A DNA stretch of 64,000 nt from an uncultured Bacteroidales bacterium (GCA_944320415.1 CALUHJ010000002.1:124001-188000), one strand, 5' to 3'; positions 26,679-37,323 are shown, numbered from the stretch's first letter. A program made the numbers and translations. Notes: generated by a model not told the origin, from the sequence alone.

Positions 26679-29600
26679 ATGAAGAGCAATTTTTTCATAG
26701 ACAGACCGGTATTTTCAATAGTTCTTTCAGTACTTATAGTAATTGTTGGTATAATAGGTCTTACACTATTACCCATAGACCAATATCCGCAAATATCGAC
26801 TCCGGTGGTAAAAGTCAGTGCATCATATCCCGGTGCAAGTGCACAAACAATAAGCCAGGCAGTAGCAACTCCTATAGAACAAGAATTAAACGGAACTCCT
26901 GGTATGTTGTACATGGAATCCAGCAGTACTAATTCAGGAAGTTTTTCCATCTCCGTAACTTTTGACATATCCACAAATCCTGACCTTGCAGCTGTTGAAA
27001 TACAGAACAGAGTAAAACAGGCGGAATCAAGGTTGCCAGCTGAGGTTATACAAAACGGCATATCCGTTGAAAAACAGGCTTCGAGCAAACTGATGACTAT
27101 AACACTACTATCATCCGATCCAAAGTTCGATGAAATTTATTTAAGCAATTATGCGACACTTAACGTATTAGACATGCTTAGACGAATTCCCGGAGTAGGT
27201 AGTGTATCTAATGTAGGAAGTAGATATTATGCAATGCAAATATGGGTCAAACCAGACCGTTTGGCTAATTTGGGACTTACAGTAAAGGATATACAGAATG
27301 CGCTCAAAGACCAAAACAGGGAATCTGCTGCAGGTGTTTTGGGGCAACAACCCATGAAAGACTTGGACATTACTACTCCCATAACGGCTCAGGGCAGGTT
27401 ATCATCTGTAGATGAATTTGAAAACATAGTCATAAAAGCAAATGCGGACGGTTCAATAATAAGGCTAAAAGATGTTGCAAGAGTATCACTCGAAGCATCC
27501 TCTTATAATACGGAAAGTGGTATTAATGGAGGTAATGCAGCTGTATTGAATATAAATATGCTGCCCGGAGCAAATGCCATGGACGTGGCTGCAAGAGTAA
27601 GGGAAACCATGCAGGAAATATCATCCAATTTCCCAGAAGGTATTTCTTATGAAATTCCTTTTGACATGACATCATACATATCCACATCAATAAAAGAAGT
27701 ATATAAAACCTTATTCGAAGCATTGGCACTCGTCATAATAGTTGTATTTCTGTCCCTCCAAAGCTGGAGAGCAACCATTATACCTTTAATAGCCGTACCT
27801 ATTTCTCTTATAGGAACATTTGGAATAATGCTCATATTTGGTTTTTCTTTGAACATTCTTACTCTTCTCGGATTGATTTTAGCAATAGGAATAGTAGTTG
27901 ATGATGCGATAGTAGTGGTTGAGAATGTCGAAAGAATTATGAAGGAAGAAAGGATTAATGCTTATGAAGCTACAAAAAAAGCAATGAGCGGATTAACCGG
28001 GGCGTTAATTGCAACATCTATGGTGCTTGCAGCTGTTTTTGTCCCTGTAAGTTTCCTTTCAGGAATAACAGGCCAACTTTACAGACAATTCACCATTACC
28101 ATAGTAGTATCTGTACTATTGTCCACGGTAGTTGCCTTAACTTTGAGTCCTGTCATGTGTTCTTTAATATTACGGCCAAAGCAAGGTAAGACAAAAAATA
28201 TAGTTTTCAGAAAAATAAATAATTGGTTGGCTCGAGGCAATAGAACTTATGAAAAAGGAATAAGATGGGGATTAAACTTTCCCAAAAGGATGTTTGTTGC
28301 GTTTTTCATAGCTCTTATAAGCATGTTGGTTATGAGTAAAATCATTCCGACCAGTTTTATGCCTCAGGAAGACCAAGGTTATTTTACGGTTGAATTGGAA
28401 TTACCTGAAGGAGCAACACTCGAACGTACGCGTACAGTTACTGACAGGGCCATGAAATATCTATTGGACAATCCGAATGTAAAACATGTTTTGAACGTTA
28501 CGGGAACAAGTCCTCGTATAGGTACAAGTCAGTCAAGAAGCCAATTGACGGTAATACTTAAAGATTGGGAGGAAAGAGAGACAAAAGACATTACAAAAAT
28601 AATGAATACAATCCGCAATGATTTAAACAAATATCCGGAAAGTAAAGTATTCATCAGTACACCGGCTGTAATCCCTGGACTTGGTTCCTCCGGAGGATTT
28701 GAAATGGTGTTGGAAGCACGAGGTAATACGTCTTATGCAGAATTACAGAAATATACAGATACATTACTCTACTATGCGTCCAAACAACCAGAACTTTCCG
28801 GAATATCTTCATCAATGCAGACTGATATTCCACAATTATACTTCGACGTAGATAGAGATAAAACCCAATTGTTGGGAGTTCCTTTGGCTGATTTGTTTTC
28901 GACAATGAAAACATTTACAGGTTCTTTGTACGTAAATGATTTCAACATGTTTAATCGTGTATATAGAGTTTACATACAGGCTGAAGCTCCGTATAGGGCA
29001 TACAAAGAGAATCTTGGCATGTTTTTTGTGAAAGGCAAAGACAATGCTATGGTTCCCATAACAGCATTGGGAACTACTTCTTTTACTACTGGAGCCGGTA
29101 CAATAAAACGTTTTAATATGTTCAACTCTGCGAAGATACAAGGAGAGGCAGCAAACGGTTACAGTTCGGGACAAGCCATGGATGCTTTGGAAAAAATAGT
29201 TCAAGAACATCTTCCTAAAAATATAGGTGTTGAATGGAGCGGACTTTCCTATCAAGAAAAAAATGCAAGTGGTCAAACAGGTTATATTTTGGCTTTGGCA
29301 TTCTTGTTCGTTTTCTTGTTTCTTGCTGCCCAATATGAAAGTTGGTCCGTCCCAATATCTGTCATTATTTCTTTACCAATAGCGGGAGTAGGAGCATTCT
29401 TGGGCGTATTGATATTCGGAATGGAAAACAATGTATATTTCCAAATAGGACTTGTAATGCTCATAGGCCTTGTGGCCAAGAACGCCATACTGATAGTTGA
29501 ATTTGCAAAAAGCGAAGTAAATAAAGGTAGAGACATTGTAGAGTCTGCAATACATGCTTCACGGCTTAGATTCAGACCTATCGTCATGACTTCTCTTGCC

Positions 29601-29786
29601 TTCATATTGGGAATGCTACCTCTTGTATTGGCAAGCGGTCCGGGATCGGAAAGCAGACAAAGTATAGGTGTAGGAGTATTTTTCGGAATGTTGGTAGCTA
29701 TAACAGTAGGCATTGTCTTTGTCCCTTTTTTCTTTGTTTGGGTATATAGAATAAAAGAAAGATTGAAAAACAACAAAAGAAAATGA
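26679..29786 (+). CDS. RND multidrug efflux pump (AcrB/HAE1 family)
   Basis: 1035 residues with the family's twelve membrane helices and two large periplasmic loops. The N-terminus MKSNFFIDRPVFSIVLSVLI, the proton-relay GIVVDDAIVVVENVER in helix 4, and the C-terminal half's GLVAKNAILIVEFA are all present. It pumps hydrophobic drugs, bile salts or dyes from the periplasm using the proton gradient, as a trimer. Substrate range cannot be read from sequence. It overlaps the outer-membrane gene by 4 nt. Confidence 0.96.
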   Translation: MKSNFFIDRPVFSIVLSVLIVIVGIIGLTLLPIDQYPQISTPVVKVSASYPGASAQTISQAVATPIEQELNGTPGMLYMESSSTNSGSFSISVTFDISTNPDLAAVEIQNRVKQAESRLPAEVIQNGISVEKQASSKLMTITLLSSDPKFDEIYLSNYATLNVLDMLRRIPGVGSVSNVGSRYYAMQIWVKPDRLANLGLTVKDIQNALKDQNRESAAGVLGQQPMKDLDITTPITAQGRLSSVDEFENIVIKANADGSIIRLKDVARVSLEASSYNTESGINGGNAAVLNINMLPGANAMDVAARVRETMQEISSNFPEGISYEIPFDMTSYISTSIKEVYKTLFEALALVIIVVFLSLQSWRATIIPLIAVPISLIGTFGIMLIFGFSLNILTLLGLILAIGIVVDDAIVVVENVERIMKEERINAYEATKKAMSGLTGALIATSMVLAAVFVPVSFLSGITGQLYRQFTITIVVSVLLSTVVALTLSPVMCSLILRPKQGKTKNIVFRKINNWLARGNRTYEKGIRWGLNFPKRMFVAFFIALISMLVMSKIIPTSFMPQEDQGYFTVELELPEGATLERTRTVTDRAMKYLLDNPNVKHVLNVTGTSPRIGTSQSRSQLTVILKDWEERETKDITKIMNTIRNDLNKYPESKVFISTPAVIPGLGSSGGFEMVLEARGNTSYAELQKYTDTLLYYASKQPELSGISSSMQTDIPQLYFDVDRDKTQLLGVPLADLFSTMKTFTGSLYVNDFNMFNRVYRVYIQAEAPYRAYKENLGMFFVKGKDNAMVPITALGTTSFTTGAGTIKRFNMFNSAKIQGEAANGYSSGQAMDALEKIVQEHLPKNIGVEWSGLSYQEKNASGQTGYILALAFLFVFLFLAAQYESWSVPISVIISLPIAGVGAFLGVLIFGMENNVYFQIGLVMLIGLVAKNAILIVEFAKSEVNKGRDIVESAIHASRLRFRPIVMTSLAFILGMLPLVLASGPGSESRQSIGVGVFFGMLVAITVGIVFVPFFFVWVYRIKERLKNNKRK

Positions 29787-31189
29787 GAAACATAAAATAC
29801 ATTATAGTATTAATATTTGTAATTTTAATTCCATCGGTATTCATTTCTTGTGCGGTTAAAAACAATTGTAAGTCTCCCGAATTAAACATACCTGAAAGTT
29901 ACTATGAAAACGGTTTGGATTCCGTTTCATTGATTGAAAAAAAATGGTGGGAATTCTATACGGATCCACATTTACAAAGACTCATTGATAAAACTTTAGC
30001 CAACAACAGAGACATGAAGATAGCTCTGGCGAACATAACCAAAATGGCGGAACTAAACAGAATAAATACCTCTTATTTATTGCCTGAATTAAATGGAACA
30101 ATTTCAGGATCACGTGAAACTAATGATTATTATCAAGAGAAAGAGATAATAGACGATGAATTAAGTGTAAAGGCTACTTTAAGTTGGGAATTGGATTTCA
30201 GGGGGGCATTAAGATGGGGAAGAAAAAAAGGAATATCCGAATATTTATCCTCAATTGAAGCAAAAAAAGCAATGCAAATGACACTTGTTGCAACCGTAGC
30301 AAGTGCATATTTTGAACTTGTAGCTCTTGATAACGAACTTGATATAGTCAAACGTACGTTAATTACTCGCCGAGAAGGAGTATCTCAGGCGAAAATAAGA
30401 TTCGAAGGAGGTTTAACCTCAGAAACATCGTACCAACAAGCTCAGGTTGAATTAGCATCGACTGCTGCACTTATCCCAGAACTTGAAACTAAAATAGCAA
30501 TCAAAGAAAGTGAAATAGCGCTTCTAAGTGGAGAACTGCCAAACGAACAAAAAAGGAGCATGGTAATGAACAACAAGGAATTACCAACGTATAAAAATGT
30601 CGGACTTCCTGCCGAATTGATTCTGAGAAGACCGGATGTACAACAGGCATTACAAGAATTAAATGCCGCCAAAGCGCAAGTTGGAATAAAACACGCTGAA
30701 CGATTTCCAAAAGTCATTATAAGCATAACGGGGGGAGTGGAAAACGATGATTGGACAAATATTTTCAAATCTCCTTTCTCGTATACACTCGGAAGTATAA
30801 CCGCTCCTTTGTTTAATTTTGGAAGAAACAAGGCAAAATTCAAAGCTGCCGTTGCAGAATACGAACAGGCAAGAATGAAATACGAAAAAAAGGTACTTAC
30901 CTGTTTTAAAGAGGTTAATGATGCAATAATAACATATAACAATGCCCACAAAAGTTCCCTGCTGAAATCCGATTTAAGAGATGCCTCACGTAAATACGTC
31001 AACCTAGCAAGACTGCAATATATCAATGGAGTTATCAATTATTTGGATGTATTGGATGCCCAAAGAAAATATTTCGATGCAGAAATAGGACTTAACAACT
31101 CCATCAAAAACGAATATCTTGCATTAGTCCAATTATATAAAGCACTTGGCGGAGGATGGGAAACGCCATCTGAAACAGACAAACAATAA
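29783..31189 (+). CDS. RND outer-membrane lipoprotein channel (OprM/NodT type)
   Basis: 468 residues with lipobox FISC (Cys23). The TolC-like fold shows two repeated OEP halves of long amphipathic helices (about 55-260 and 270-460). WWEFYTDPHLQRLI and ELILRRPDVQQALQELNAA are characteristic. It completes the tripartite pump with the two preceding genes; the ATG overlaps the pump stop as ATGA. The HAD gene starts 7 nt after its stop. Confidence 0.95.
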   Translation: MRNIKYIIVLIFVILIPSVFISCAVKNNCKSPELNIPESYYENGLDSVSLIEKKWWEFYTDPHLQRLIDKTLANNRDMKIALANITKMAELNRINTSYLLPELNGTISGSRETNDYYQEKEIIDDELSVKATLSWELDFRGALRWGRKKGISEYLSSIEAKKAMQMTLVATVASAYFELVALDNELDIVKRTLITRREGVSQAKIRFEGGLTSETSYQQAQVELASTAALIPELETKIAIKESEIALLSGELPNEQKRSMVMNNKELPTYKNVGLPAELILRRPDVQQALQELNAAKAQVGIKHAERFPKVIISITGGVENDDWTNIFKSPFSYTLGSITAPLFNFGRNKAKFKAAVAEYEQARMKYEKKVLTCFKEVNDAIITYNNAHKSSLLKSDLRDASRKYVNLARLQYINGVINYLDVLDAQRKYFDAEIGLNNSIKNEYLALVQLYKALGGGWETPSETDKQ

Positions 31190-31196
31190 TGTTTAT

Positions 31197-31844
31197 ATGG
31201 ACATTAAAGCTACACTATTTGACCTTGACGGTGTATTGATAGACACTGAATTTTATTATACGGATTTCTGGAGAAGACAAGGAGAAAAGTATTTCCCAGA
31301 GATAAATGGTTTCGAATTCATAATAAAAGGGCAAAGCTTAAAAAGTATTTACGACACATACTTCAAAAATATGCCCAATGCCAGAGAACAAATTTATTTG
31401 GAATTGATTGAGCAGGAAAAAAACATGATATATGACTATATATCGGGAGCTAAAGAATTTGTCGAAGATTGCAAAAATAAAATGCTTACGGCATTGGTTA
31501 CAAGTTCTTCGGAAAGTAAAATGAATAACCTGTACAGACAACTGCCTTCGATAAAGAATCTGTTCAATACCATTGTTACTGCAGAGGACATTACAAACAG
31601 CAAACCAAATGCCGAATGTTATTTATTGGCAGCCAAACGACTTAATCTGAAATGTGAGGAATGCATAGTTTTTGAAGATTCCATTGCCGGTATAAAAGCA
31701 GGAAAATCTGCAGGCATGAAAGTGGTGGGACTTGCGACAACCTGCACTGAAAAAGAACTGACCGGAAAAGCCGACATAATCATCAAAAATTTCTCCAACC
31801 TGAACATCAATGACATCTTTTCAGCCTTTAAGGCAAAAACATGA
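31197..31844 (+). CDS. HAD-superfamily phosphatase (phosphoglucomutase/phosphatase-like)
   Basis: 215 residues from the ATG at 31197; the longer frame begins inside the channel gene and is unlikely. HAD motif I is FDLDGVLIDTE at 8-18, motif II TSSSE with the Ser/Thr near 103, and motif IV VFEDSIAGIKAGKSAGM near 162-178. A helical cap lies between motifs I and II. It should remove phosphate from, or isomerise, a small sugar phosphate in the cytoplasm. Position after the RND genes is probably read-through, not function. Confidence 0.88.
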   Translation: MDIKATLFDLDGVLIDTEFYYTDFWRRQGEKYFPEINGFEFIIKGQSLKSIYDTYFKNMPNAREQIYLELIEQEKNMIYDYISGAKEFVEDCKNKMLTALVTSSSESKMNNLYRQLPSIKNLFNTIVTAEDITNSKPNAECYLLAAKRLNLKCEECIVFEDSIAGIKAGKSAGMKVVGLATTCTEKELTGKADIIIKNFSNLNINDIFSAFKAKT

Positions 31845-31964
31845 CTGTATGCTTGTCATTTGTCTGTCTCTGATTGAGGTTTACCGGTCTTCTACCGGAA
31901 AAAAAGTTTGAGAAAAACTCAATAAAACAGTAGGAAAATTATGTAAGTCGTCAGGGGAACTATC

Positions 31965-32030
31965 AAAAAGTCCAACTTTTTACCCCAAAAAGTCTAACTT
32001 TTCATCCCAAAAAGTCCGACTTTTTGCATG
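31965..32030. repeat. Three tandem 22-bp palindromic repeats
   Basis: Units start at 31965, 31987 and 32009 with an exact period of 22 bp. Each unit opens with AAAAAGTC, two variable bases (CA, TA, CG in order) and ACTTTT, a 15-17 bp palindrome, and then a linker such as ACCCC, CATCCC or GCATG. A degenerate further copy may lie at about 32040-32060. The array is in the 272-bp gap between the convergent HAD and nadB genes. It contains no reading frame I would accept. Confidence 0.85.
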
Positions 32031-32116
32031 CTATCATCAGGACTTTCAACTTTTAGTGCAGGAGTTTTCACTCTTCCCATCCTGTCTTTTAACTTTGAAA
32101 TTTTCCAACTCCCGGT

Positions 32117-33682
32117 CTATTGCTTTGGTGGATAATCAATGTTATAGTGTAATCCGACACTTTCTTTTCTTTCCCTTGCCATCTTTATAATAAGATAACT
32201 GTTGGCTATCAGATTACGCAATTCACACAATTTTGGAGTCAAGACAGAGCGGTTATACAATTCTTCCGTTTCCTTATATATAAGACCTATTCTGTCGAAT
32301 GCACGCTTCAATCTCAGATTACTTCTGATTATGCCTACATAATTGGTCATTATTTGTTGCAATTCTTTCATTGACTGTGTAACCAGACTTATTTCTTCGT
32401 TCAATACCATTCCTTCCGCATTCCAGTCTGGAATCTGGTCACAAAAATCTATCGTCTTTACTTTATCAACCGAATCCAAGTAAGCTCTATGAGAATAAAC
32501 CAACGACTCCAAAAGAGAATTTGAAGCAAGACGATTTGCACCATGCAATCCCGTGCAGGAACACTCTCCCGAAGCATAAAGATTCTGAATGGATGTACGA
32601 GCATATTGGTCAACCTCAACTCCTCCACAACCATAATGAGCAGCAGGAACAACAGGTATCATTTCCTTTGTTATATTTATTCCTATCTCCAAACATTTGG
32701 CATAAATATTAGGAAAATGACGCATAATCTCCATCTTACTTATTCCTCTGCAATCCAAATATTCATGGTCATCCCCCCTTTTTGTCATTTCATTATTTAC
32801 CGCTCTTGCAACAATATCCCTCGGAGCCAACGAACCTCTTTCATCATATTTTTCCATAAAGCTTTCTCCGTCAAGGGTTTTCAGTATTCCACCCGCACCT
32901 CTCATTGCTTCTGTAATAAGAAACGACGGTTTTTCCCGCGGATTATACAAAGATGTAGGATGGAACTGAATAAACTCCATATGCTTTAACCTGCCTTTAG
33001 CTCTATGAACCATGGCCTGACCATCTCCGGTCGCAATAACAGGACTTGTGGTTGTTGAATATACATTACCGTTACCACCGGTACACAACATCGTTACCTT
33101 TGCAATATAAGTATCTATCGTATTGCTGTCCTTATTCAAAACATAAGCCCCAAAACATTTTATATCTTTACGTCTTCTGTTAACCTCCTCACCCAAATGA
33201 TGTTGTGTAATAAGATCTACCGTATATTGATTTTCTTTCAATTCAATATTTGGATGTTGACGTGCCTTTTCCAACAAAGCCCTTTCTATCTCAAACCCGG
33301 TATTATCCTGATGATGCAATATCCTGTATTCAGAATGTCCGCCTTCTTTTGCCAAATCGTATAATCCAGTCTGCTTTTTATCGAAATTGGTTCCCCACTC
33401 TATTAATTCCCTTATTCTTGCCGTAGATTCAGTAATTGTTATTCTTACGCTTTCCTCATCACAAAGTCCAGCCCCGGCAATAAGAGTATCTTTTATGTGT
33501 TTCTCGTAAGAATCCGGGCCATACATGACAGCAGCTATTCCTCCTTGCGCATATTTTGTCGAACTCTCTGATGCATCATCTTTGGTAAGTATGCAAACTT
33601 TACCGTATTGTGCAACTTCCAAAGCATAACTCAACCCGGCTATACCGGAACCTATAACCAAAAAATCTATTTTATATCGCAT
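32117..33682 (-). CDS. nadB: L-aspartate oxidase
   Basis: 521 residues. It oxidises L-aspartate to iminoaspartate with FAD, first step of NAD synthesis. The FAD-binding N-terminus IGSGIAGLSYALEVA, the SSTKYAQGGIAAVM stretch, HHQDNTGFEIERALL, and PAAHYGCGGVEVD with ASGECSCTGLHGANRLASNSLLE separate it from succinate dehydrogenase. It follows the atpG stop by 3 nt, so it is transcribed with ATP synthase genes. nadA and nadC are not in the window. Confidence 0.97.
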   Translation of the reverse strand: MRYKIDFLVIGSGIAGLSYALEVAQYGKVCILTKDDASESSTKYAQGGIAAVMYGPDSYEKHIKDTLIAGAGLCDEESVRITITESTARIRELIEWGTNFDKKQTGLYDLAKEGGHSEYRILHHQDNTGFEIERALLEKARQHPNIELKENQYTVDLITQHHLGEEVNRRRKDIKCFGAYVLNKDSNTIDTYIAKVTMLCTGGNGNVYSTTTSPVIATGDGQAMVHRAKGRLKHMEFIQFHPTSLYNPREKPSFLITEAMRGAGGILKTLDGESFMEKYDERGSLAPRDIVARAVNNEMTKRGDDHEYLDCRGISKMEIMRHFPNIYAKCLEIGINITKEMIPVVPAAHYGCGGVEVDQYARTSIQNLYASGECSCTGLHGANRLASNSLLESLVYSHRAYLDSVDKVKTIDFCDQIPDWNAEGMVLNEEISLVTQSMKELQQIMTNYVGIIRSNLRLKRAFDRIGLIYKETEELYNRSVLTPKLCELRNLIANSYLIIKMARERKESVGLHYNIDYPPKQ

Positions 33683-33685
33683 ACT

Positions 33686-34561
33686 TTATCCATTCAAAGC
33701 GTCAGCCCCACTGCATATCTCTATTATTTCATTTGTAATTGCAGCTTGTCTGGCTTTATTGTATCTGAGTTTGAGATCTTTTAAAAGATTGGTTGCATTG
33801 TCCGTTGCCTTATGCATGGAAGTCATTCTCGCTCCATGTTCAGAAGCAAAAGAATCTACAAAACATTTATACAATTGTGTCTTTAGAGCCTGAGGAATGA
33901 TTTTGTTGATTATTTCTTTTTTAGATGGTTCATATATATAATCGTTTACAGATCTACCTCTCGTATCGGCTACTGGAATATCTATGGGTAAGAACGTTTC
34001 ACACTGCAAAATCTGAGTAGTAGCATTCTTAAACTGATTATATATTATTTCTATCCTGTCGTATTTTTTATTTGTGAATGCTTCTATCAACAATGCAACC
34101 TCTTTAGATACTTCTTCAAAATTAAGATTGTCCCAAATTCCATCTCCATCGCCAAGATACCTTATATTACTTTGCTTCTTAAAAAAATCACTGCCTTTTT
34201 TCCCAAAACTTTTAAGGTCAACCTTTATGTATTTATCACATTGATAATAGAAATTTATCCTTTTCAAGGCAGCTTTTATTACATTGGCATTAAAACCGGA
34301 ACATAAACCCTTATTGGAAGTCAAAACAAGCAACAACACATTCTCTATCGGCCTTACATTAGCCAATGGTATATCTATCATCTCACTGTCACACACATTA
34401 CGAACAATCTCCGTCATCTTTTCAGAATAAGGACGCAATTTCATTATTGTGTTCTGAGATTTACGCAACTTGGAAGCGGATACCATTTTCATAGCACTTG
34501 TTATCTGCTGAGTAGAAGAAACTGACGATATCCTTGTTCTAATTTCCTTGAGATTTGCCAT
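33686..34561 (-). CDS. atpG: ATP synthase gamma subunit
   Basis: 291 residues. The central stalk of F1: N-terminal helix LKEIRTRISSVSSTQQITSAMKMVSASKLRK and the C-terminal helix MTSMHKATDNATNLLKDLKLRYNKARQAAITNEI form the rotating coiled coil. A central Rossmann-like part lies between. Order alpha-gamma is normal for Bacteroidota, but beta and epsilon do not follow; nadB does. Confidence 0.97.
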   Translation of the reverse strand: MANLKEIRTRISSVSSTQQITSAMKMVSASKLRKSQNTIMKLRPYSEKMTEIVRNVCDSEMIDIPLANVRPIENVLLLVLTSNKGLCSGFNANVIKAALKRINFYYQCDKYIKVDLKSFGKKGSDFFKKQSNIRYLGDGDGIWDNLNFEEVSKEVALLIEAFTNKKYDRIEIIYNQFKNATTQILQCETFLPIDIPVADTRGRSVNDYIYEPSKKEIINKIIPQALKTQLYKCFVDSFASEHGARMTSMHKATDNATNLLKDLKLRYNKARQAAITNEIIEICSGADALNG

Positions 34562-34567
34562 AATAAT

Positions 34568-36148
34568 TTACTCTTTGTACTTTTTGCCGATATTGACAGC
34601 TATTTTTTCCATCCTGTCAAGAATATCGTCATCCAATTTTCCATTTTTCAAATCATTCAAAAGGTCTTGTTCGTTACTGTCAAGATAATACAAATATTCA
34701 ACCTCAAAGTTTTTAACCTTATTTACAGGTATATCCTGCAACCATCCTTTGGTACCACAGGCAATTATTGCGACTTGATGTTCAACGCTCATAGGCGAAT
34801 ATTGCGACTGCTTCAATATTTCTACATTTCTTTTTCCTTTCTCCAACACCAATTTTGTAGCAGCATCAAGATCTGAACCAAATTTTGAAAATGCTTCCAA
34901 TTCTCTGTATTGTGCCTGATCCAACTTCAATGTTCCTGATATCTTCTTCATGGACTTTATCTGAGCCTTACCTCCAACTCTCGACACTGAAATACCGACA
35001 TTTATAGCCGGCCTTATTCCTGCATTGAAAAGGTTGGTTTCTAGAAATATCTGTCCATCTGTAATGGATATGACATTGGTTGGTATATATGCAGAAACGT
35101 CTCCTGCCTGTGTCTCTATTATAGGCAATGCTGTCAACGATCCTCCACCCTTGACAAGATGTCTTATACTGTCAGGTAAATCATTCATTTGTTTTGCCAC
35201 ACCATCTTCACTTATTATTTTACCTGCTCTTTCCAAAAGTCTCGAATGAAGATAGAAAACATCCCCAGGATATGCTTCCCTTCCAGGTGGACGACGCAAC
35301 AACAAGGAGACCTCTCTATAAGCAACAGCCTGCTTGCTCAAATCATCATACACAACTAAGGCTGATCGCCCCGTATCCCTGAAAAATTCCCCTATTGCCG
35401 CCCCTGCAAACGGTGCATAAAACTGCATGGCAGCAGAATCAGAAGCTGTTGCAGCCAATACCACGGTATATGCCATGGCACCCTTTTCCTTCAACGTCCT
35501 TACTATATTGGCTACCGTTGATCCCTTTTGCCCACAAGCAACATATATGCAATAAACAGGTTCACCCTGTTCATAAAATTCCTTTTGATTGATTATGGTA
35601 TCTATCGCTATTGCCGTTTTTCCCGTCTGTCGGTCACCAATAATAAGCTCTCTTTGGCCTCTACCTATGGGAATCATGGAATCAACTGCCTTCAAACCCG
35701 TCTGAAGAGGTTCCACAACAGGTTGACGATATATCACACCTGGAGCCTTCCTCTCAAGAGGCATTTCAAAAAGTTCTCCTTCTATTGTACCTTTGCCGTC
35801 TATCGGTTCTCCTATTGTATTTATAACCCTACCTAACAATCCTTCTCCTACCTTGATGGAAGCAATCCTTTTGGTACGCTTTACTGTATCCCCCTCATTT
35901 ATCGAATCGGCTTCTCCTAAAATTACAACACCTACATTATCCTCTTCCAGATTTTGAACTATGGCCTGTACTCCATTTTCAAATTCAACCAACTCGCCGG
36001 ACTGAACATTGGTAAGACCATAAATTCTCGCTATACCATCTCCAACCGTTAGGACAGTACCCACTTCTTCCAAACTGCTTTCCAAATCGGCATTGGAAAG
36101 TTGTTTACGCAAAATTGCCGTTACTTCCGATGGTTTTATTTCTGCCAT
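34568..36148 (-). CDS. atpA: ATP synthase alpha subunit
   Basis: 526 residues. The non-catalytic nucleotide-binding subunit of F1. The P-loop is GDRQTGKT near 170-177, and the alpha signature [14 protein letters not shown] is present. It lies 12 nt downstream of atpH and 6 nt upstream of atpG. Confidence 0.98.
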   Translation of the reverse strand: MAEIKPSEVTAILRKQLSNADLESSLEEVGTVLTVGDGIARIYGLTNVQSGELVEFENGVQAIVQNLEEDNVGVVILGEADSINEGDTVKRTKRIASIKVGEGLLGRVINTIGEPIDGKGTIEGELFEMPLERKAPGVIYRQPVVEPLQTGLKAVDSMIPIGRGQRELIIGDRQTGKTAIAIDTIINQKEFYEQGEPVYCIYVACGQKGSTVANIVRTLKEKGAMAYTVVLAATASDSAAMQFYAPFAGAAIGEFFRDTGRSALVVYDDLSKQAVAYREVSLLLRRPPGREAYPGDVFYLHSRLLERAGKIISEDGVAKQMNDLPDSIRHLVKGGGSLTALPIIETQAGDVSAYIPTNVISITDGQIFLETNLFNAGIRPAINVGISVSRVGGKAQIKSMKKISGTLKLDQAQYRELEAFSKFGSDLDAATKLVLEKGKRNVEILKQSQYSPMSVEHQVAIIACGTKGWLQDIPVNKVKNFEVEYLYYLDSNEQDLLNDLKNGKLDDDILDRMEKIAVNIGKKYKE

Positions 36149-36160
36149 ATTCCAATTGTA

Positions 36161-36718
36161 TTAAAATATCTTCTCGTATATATTCTCACTAAACTCTTTC
36201 TTCAATCTGACAAATTGATTCAAAAAACTTGCATCGTATTGTTTACCATCAAAAAGCAAACAAAAACCGCCTATCAGTTTAGGATTAACCCTAAGTTCCA
36301 AATCCACTTTAGCATTAAGAGATTTTTCCATGTATTTCAACATTTCGTCAAAAAAAACAGAGTCCAATTTGTCAGCAGTAATCAACACAACAGTTTTTAT
36401 ACCTTTACTCTCCTTATATAACTCGGTAAATCTGTCCGCTATTTCATAAAGCAGTATATCCCGTCTTTTGTCTACCAACAAATCAAGGAACGATAAGGTC
36501 AGTTGTTGCACTCTTTCTCCAAAAATATCGTCTATAATAGCTTTTTTTCTGGAAGGCTTGATGATAGGATTTTTCAAAACCGCCTTAAGTTCCGTATTTT
36601 CCGCACATACTTTCTTAACCAACAACATATCTTCATACACTGATTCCGTCAAAGAATTTTCAACGGAAAGGTCAAACAATGATTGTGCGTAACGCATCTG
36701 CAACTTAGAACTCTCCAT
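36161..36718 (-). CDS. atpH: ATP synthase delta subunit
   Basis: 185 residues. The peripheral-stalk cap of F1. The N-terminal six-helix bundle begins MRYAQSLFDLSVEN, and the C-terminal ELRVNPKLIGGFCLLFDGKQYDAS matches the family's conserved end. It sits between atpF (16 nt) and atpA (12 nt). Confidence 0.95.
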   Translation of the reverse strand: MESSKLQMRYAQSLFDLSVENSLTESVYEDMLLVKKVCAENTELKAVLKNPIIKPSRKKAIIDDIFGERVQQLTLSFLDLLVDKRRDILLYEIADRFTELYKESKGIKTVVLITADKLDSVFFDEMLKYMEKSLNAKVDLELRVNPKLIGGFCLLFDGKQYDASFLNQFVRLKKEFSENIYEKIF

Positions 36719-36734
36719 AATGATGAATCAAATG

Positions 36735-37229
36735 CTAATTAAAGTTTACTTCCGACATTTTTTTCTTTATTATCTCATTGCTTTTTTCCTTGTCGGTCAA
36801 CTCATGCTTCAATAAATCCTCAGCTATTTCTATGGAAAGGCTTGCCACCTGGTTTTTCAACTCAGTCATGGCGTGCAGTTTTTCATAGTGAATATTCTCC
36901 CTTGCCGTAACCAATATTCTTTGAGCCTCTTCCTGAGCCTTGGCTTTGGCCTCATCTATTATTTTTTCCCTCATTTCCCTCGTTTCCTTAAGCATCTGAT
37001 CTCTTTCCTGTTGAGCCTGCTTCAGCAATTGCTCATTATTGAAATGCAACTGTTGCATCTCCTGTTTTGCTTTATCTGCCGCTTCCAAAGACTGTTTTAT
37101 GCTCTCCTCTCTGTCCTTCATCATCCTCAGAACAACAGGCCAACCAAATTTTCCCAAAACAAACAGTAATATGAGAAAAGTCAGAGTCATCCAAAAGAAC
37201 AGACCCATATCCGGCGTTAATAGACCCAT
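36735..37229 (-). CDS. atpF: ATP synthase b subunit
   Basis: 164 residues: one N-terminal membrane helix (about 8-28, LFFWMTLTFLILLFVLGKFGWP) followed by a long charged coiled coil rich in Gln, Glu and Lys. As a dimer it forms the stator linking subunit a to the F1 head. A 94-bp gap with a hairpin separates it from atpE. Confidence 0.96.
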   Translation of the reverse strand: MGLLTPDMGLFFWMTLTFLILLFVLGKFGWPVVLRMMKDREESIKQSLEAADKAKQEMQQLHFNNEQLLKQAQQERDQMLKETREMREKIIDEAKAKAQEEAQRILVTARENIHYEKLHAMTELKNQVASLSIEIAEDLLKHELTDKEKSNEIIKKKMSEVNFN

Positions 37230-37268
37230 ATCTCAAAAATTTTATTTTCATACAACCATTCAACGAAA

Positions 37269-37303
37269 ACATAGCAACGCGGCAAAAAGTCGCATCGCTA
37301 TGT
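37269..37303 (-). promoter_or_regulatory. Hairpin between atpE and atpF
   Basis: ACATAGC (37269-37275) pairs with GCTATGT (37297-37303), and an inner GCG/CGC can extend the stem. No T run follows, so it is not a classic terminator. A stable stem between the c-subunit gene and the rest could protect or end part of the message and help raise c over other subunits, as described for other atp operons. Confidence 0.45.
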
Positions 37304-37323
37304 AAATTCCTTTCAATGTCTGT

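Noticed and set aside
31965..32030. CRISPR array
   Set aside because: Units are 22 bp in all with linkers of 5-6 bp, only three copies, and no cas genes nearby.
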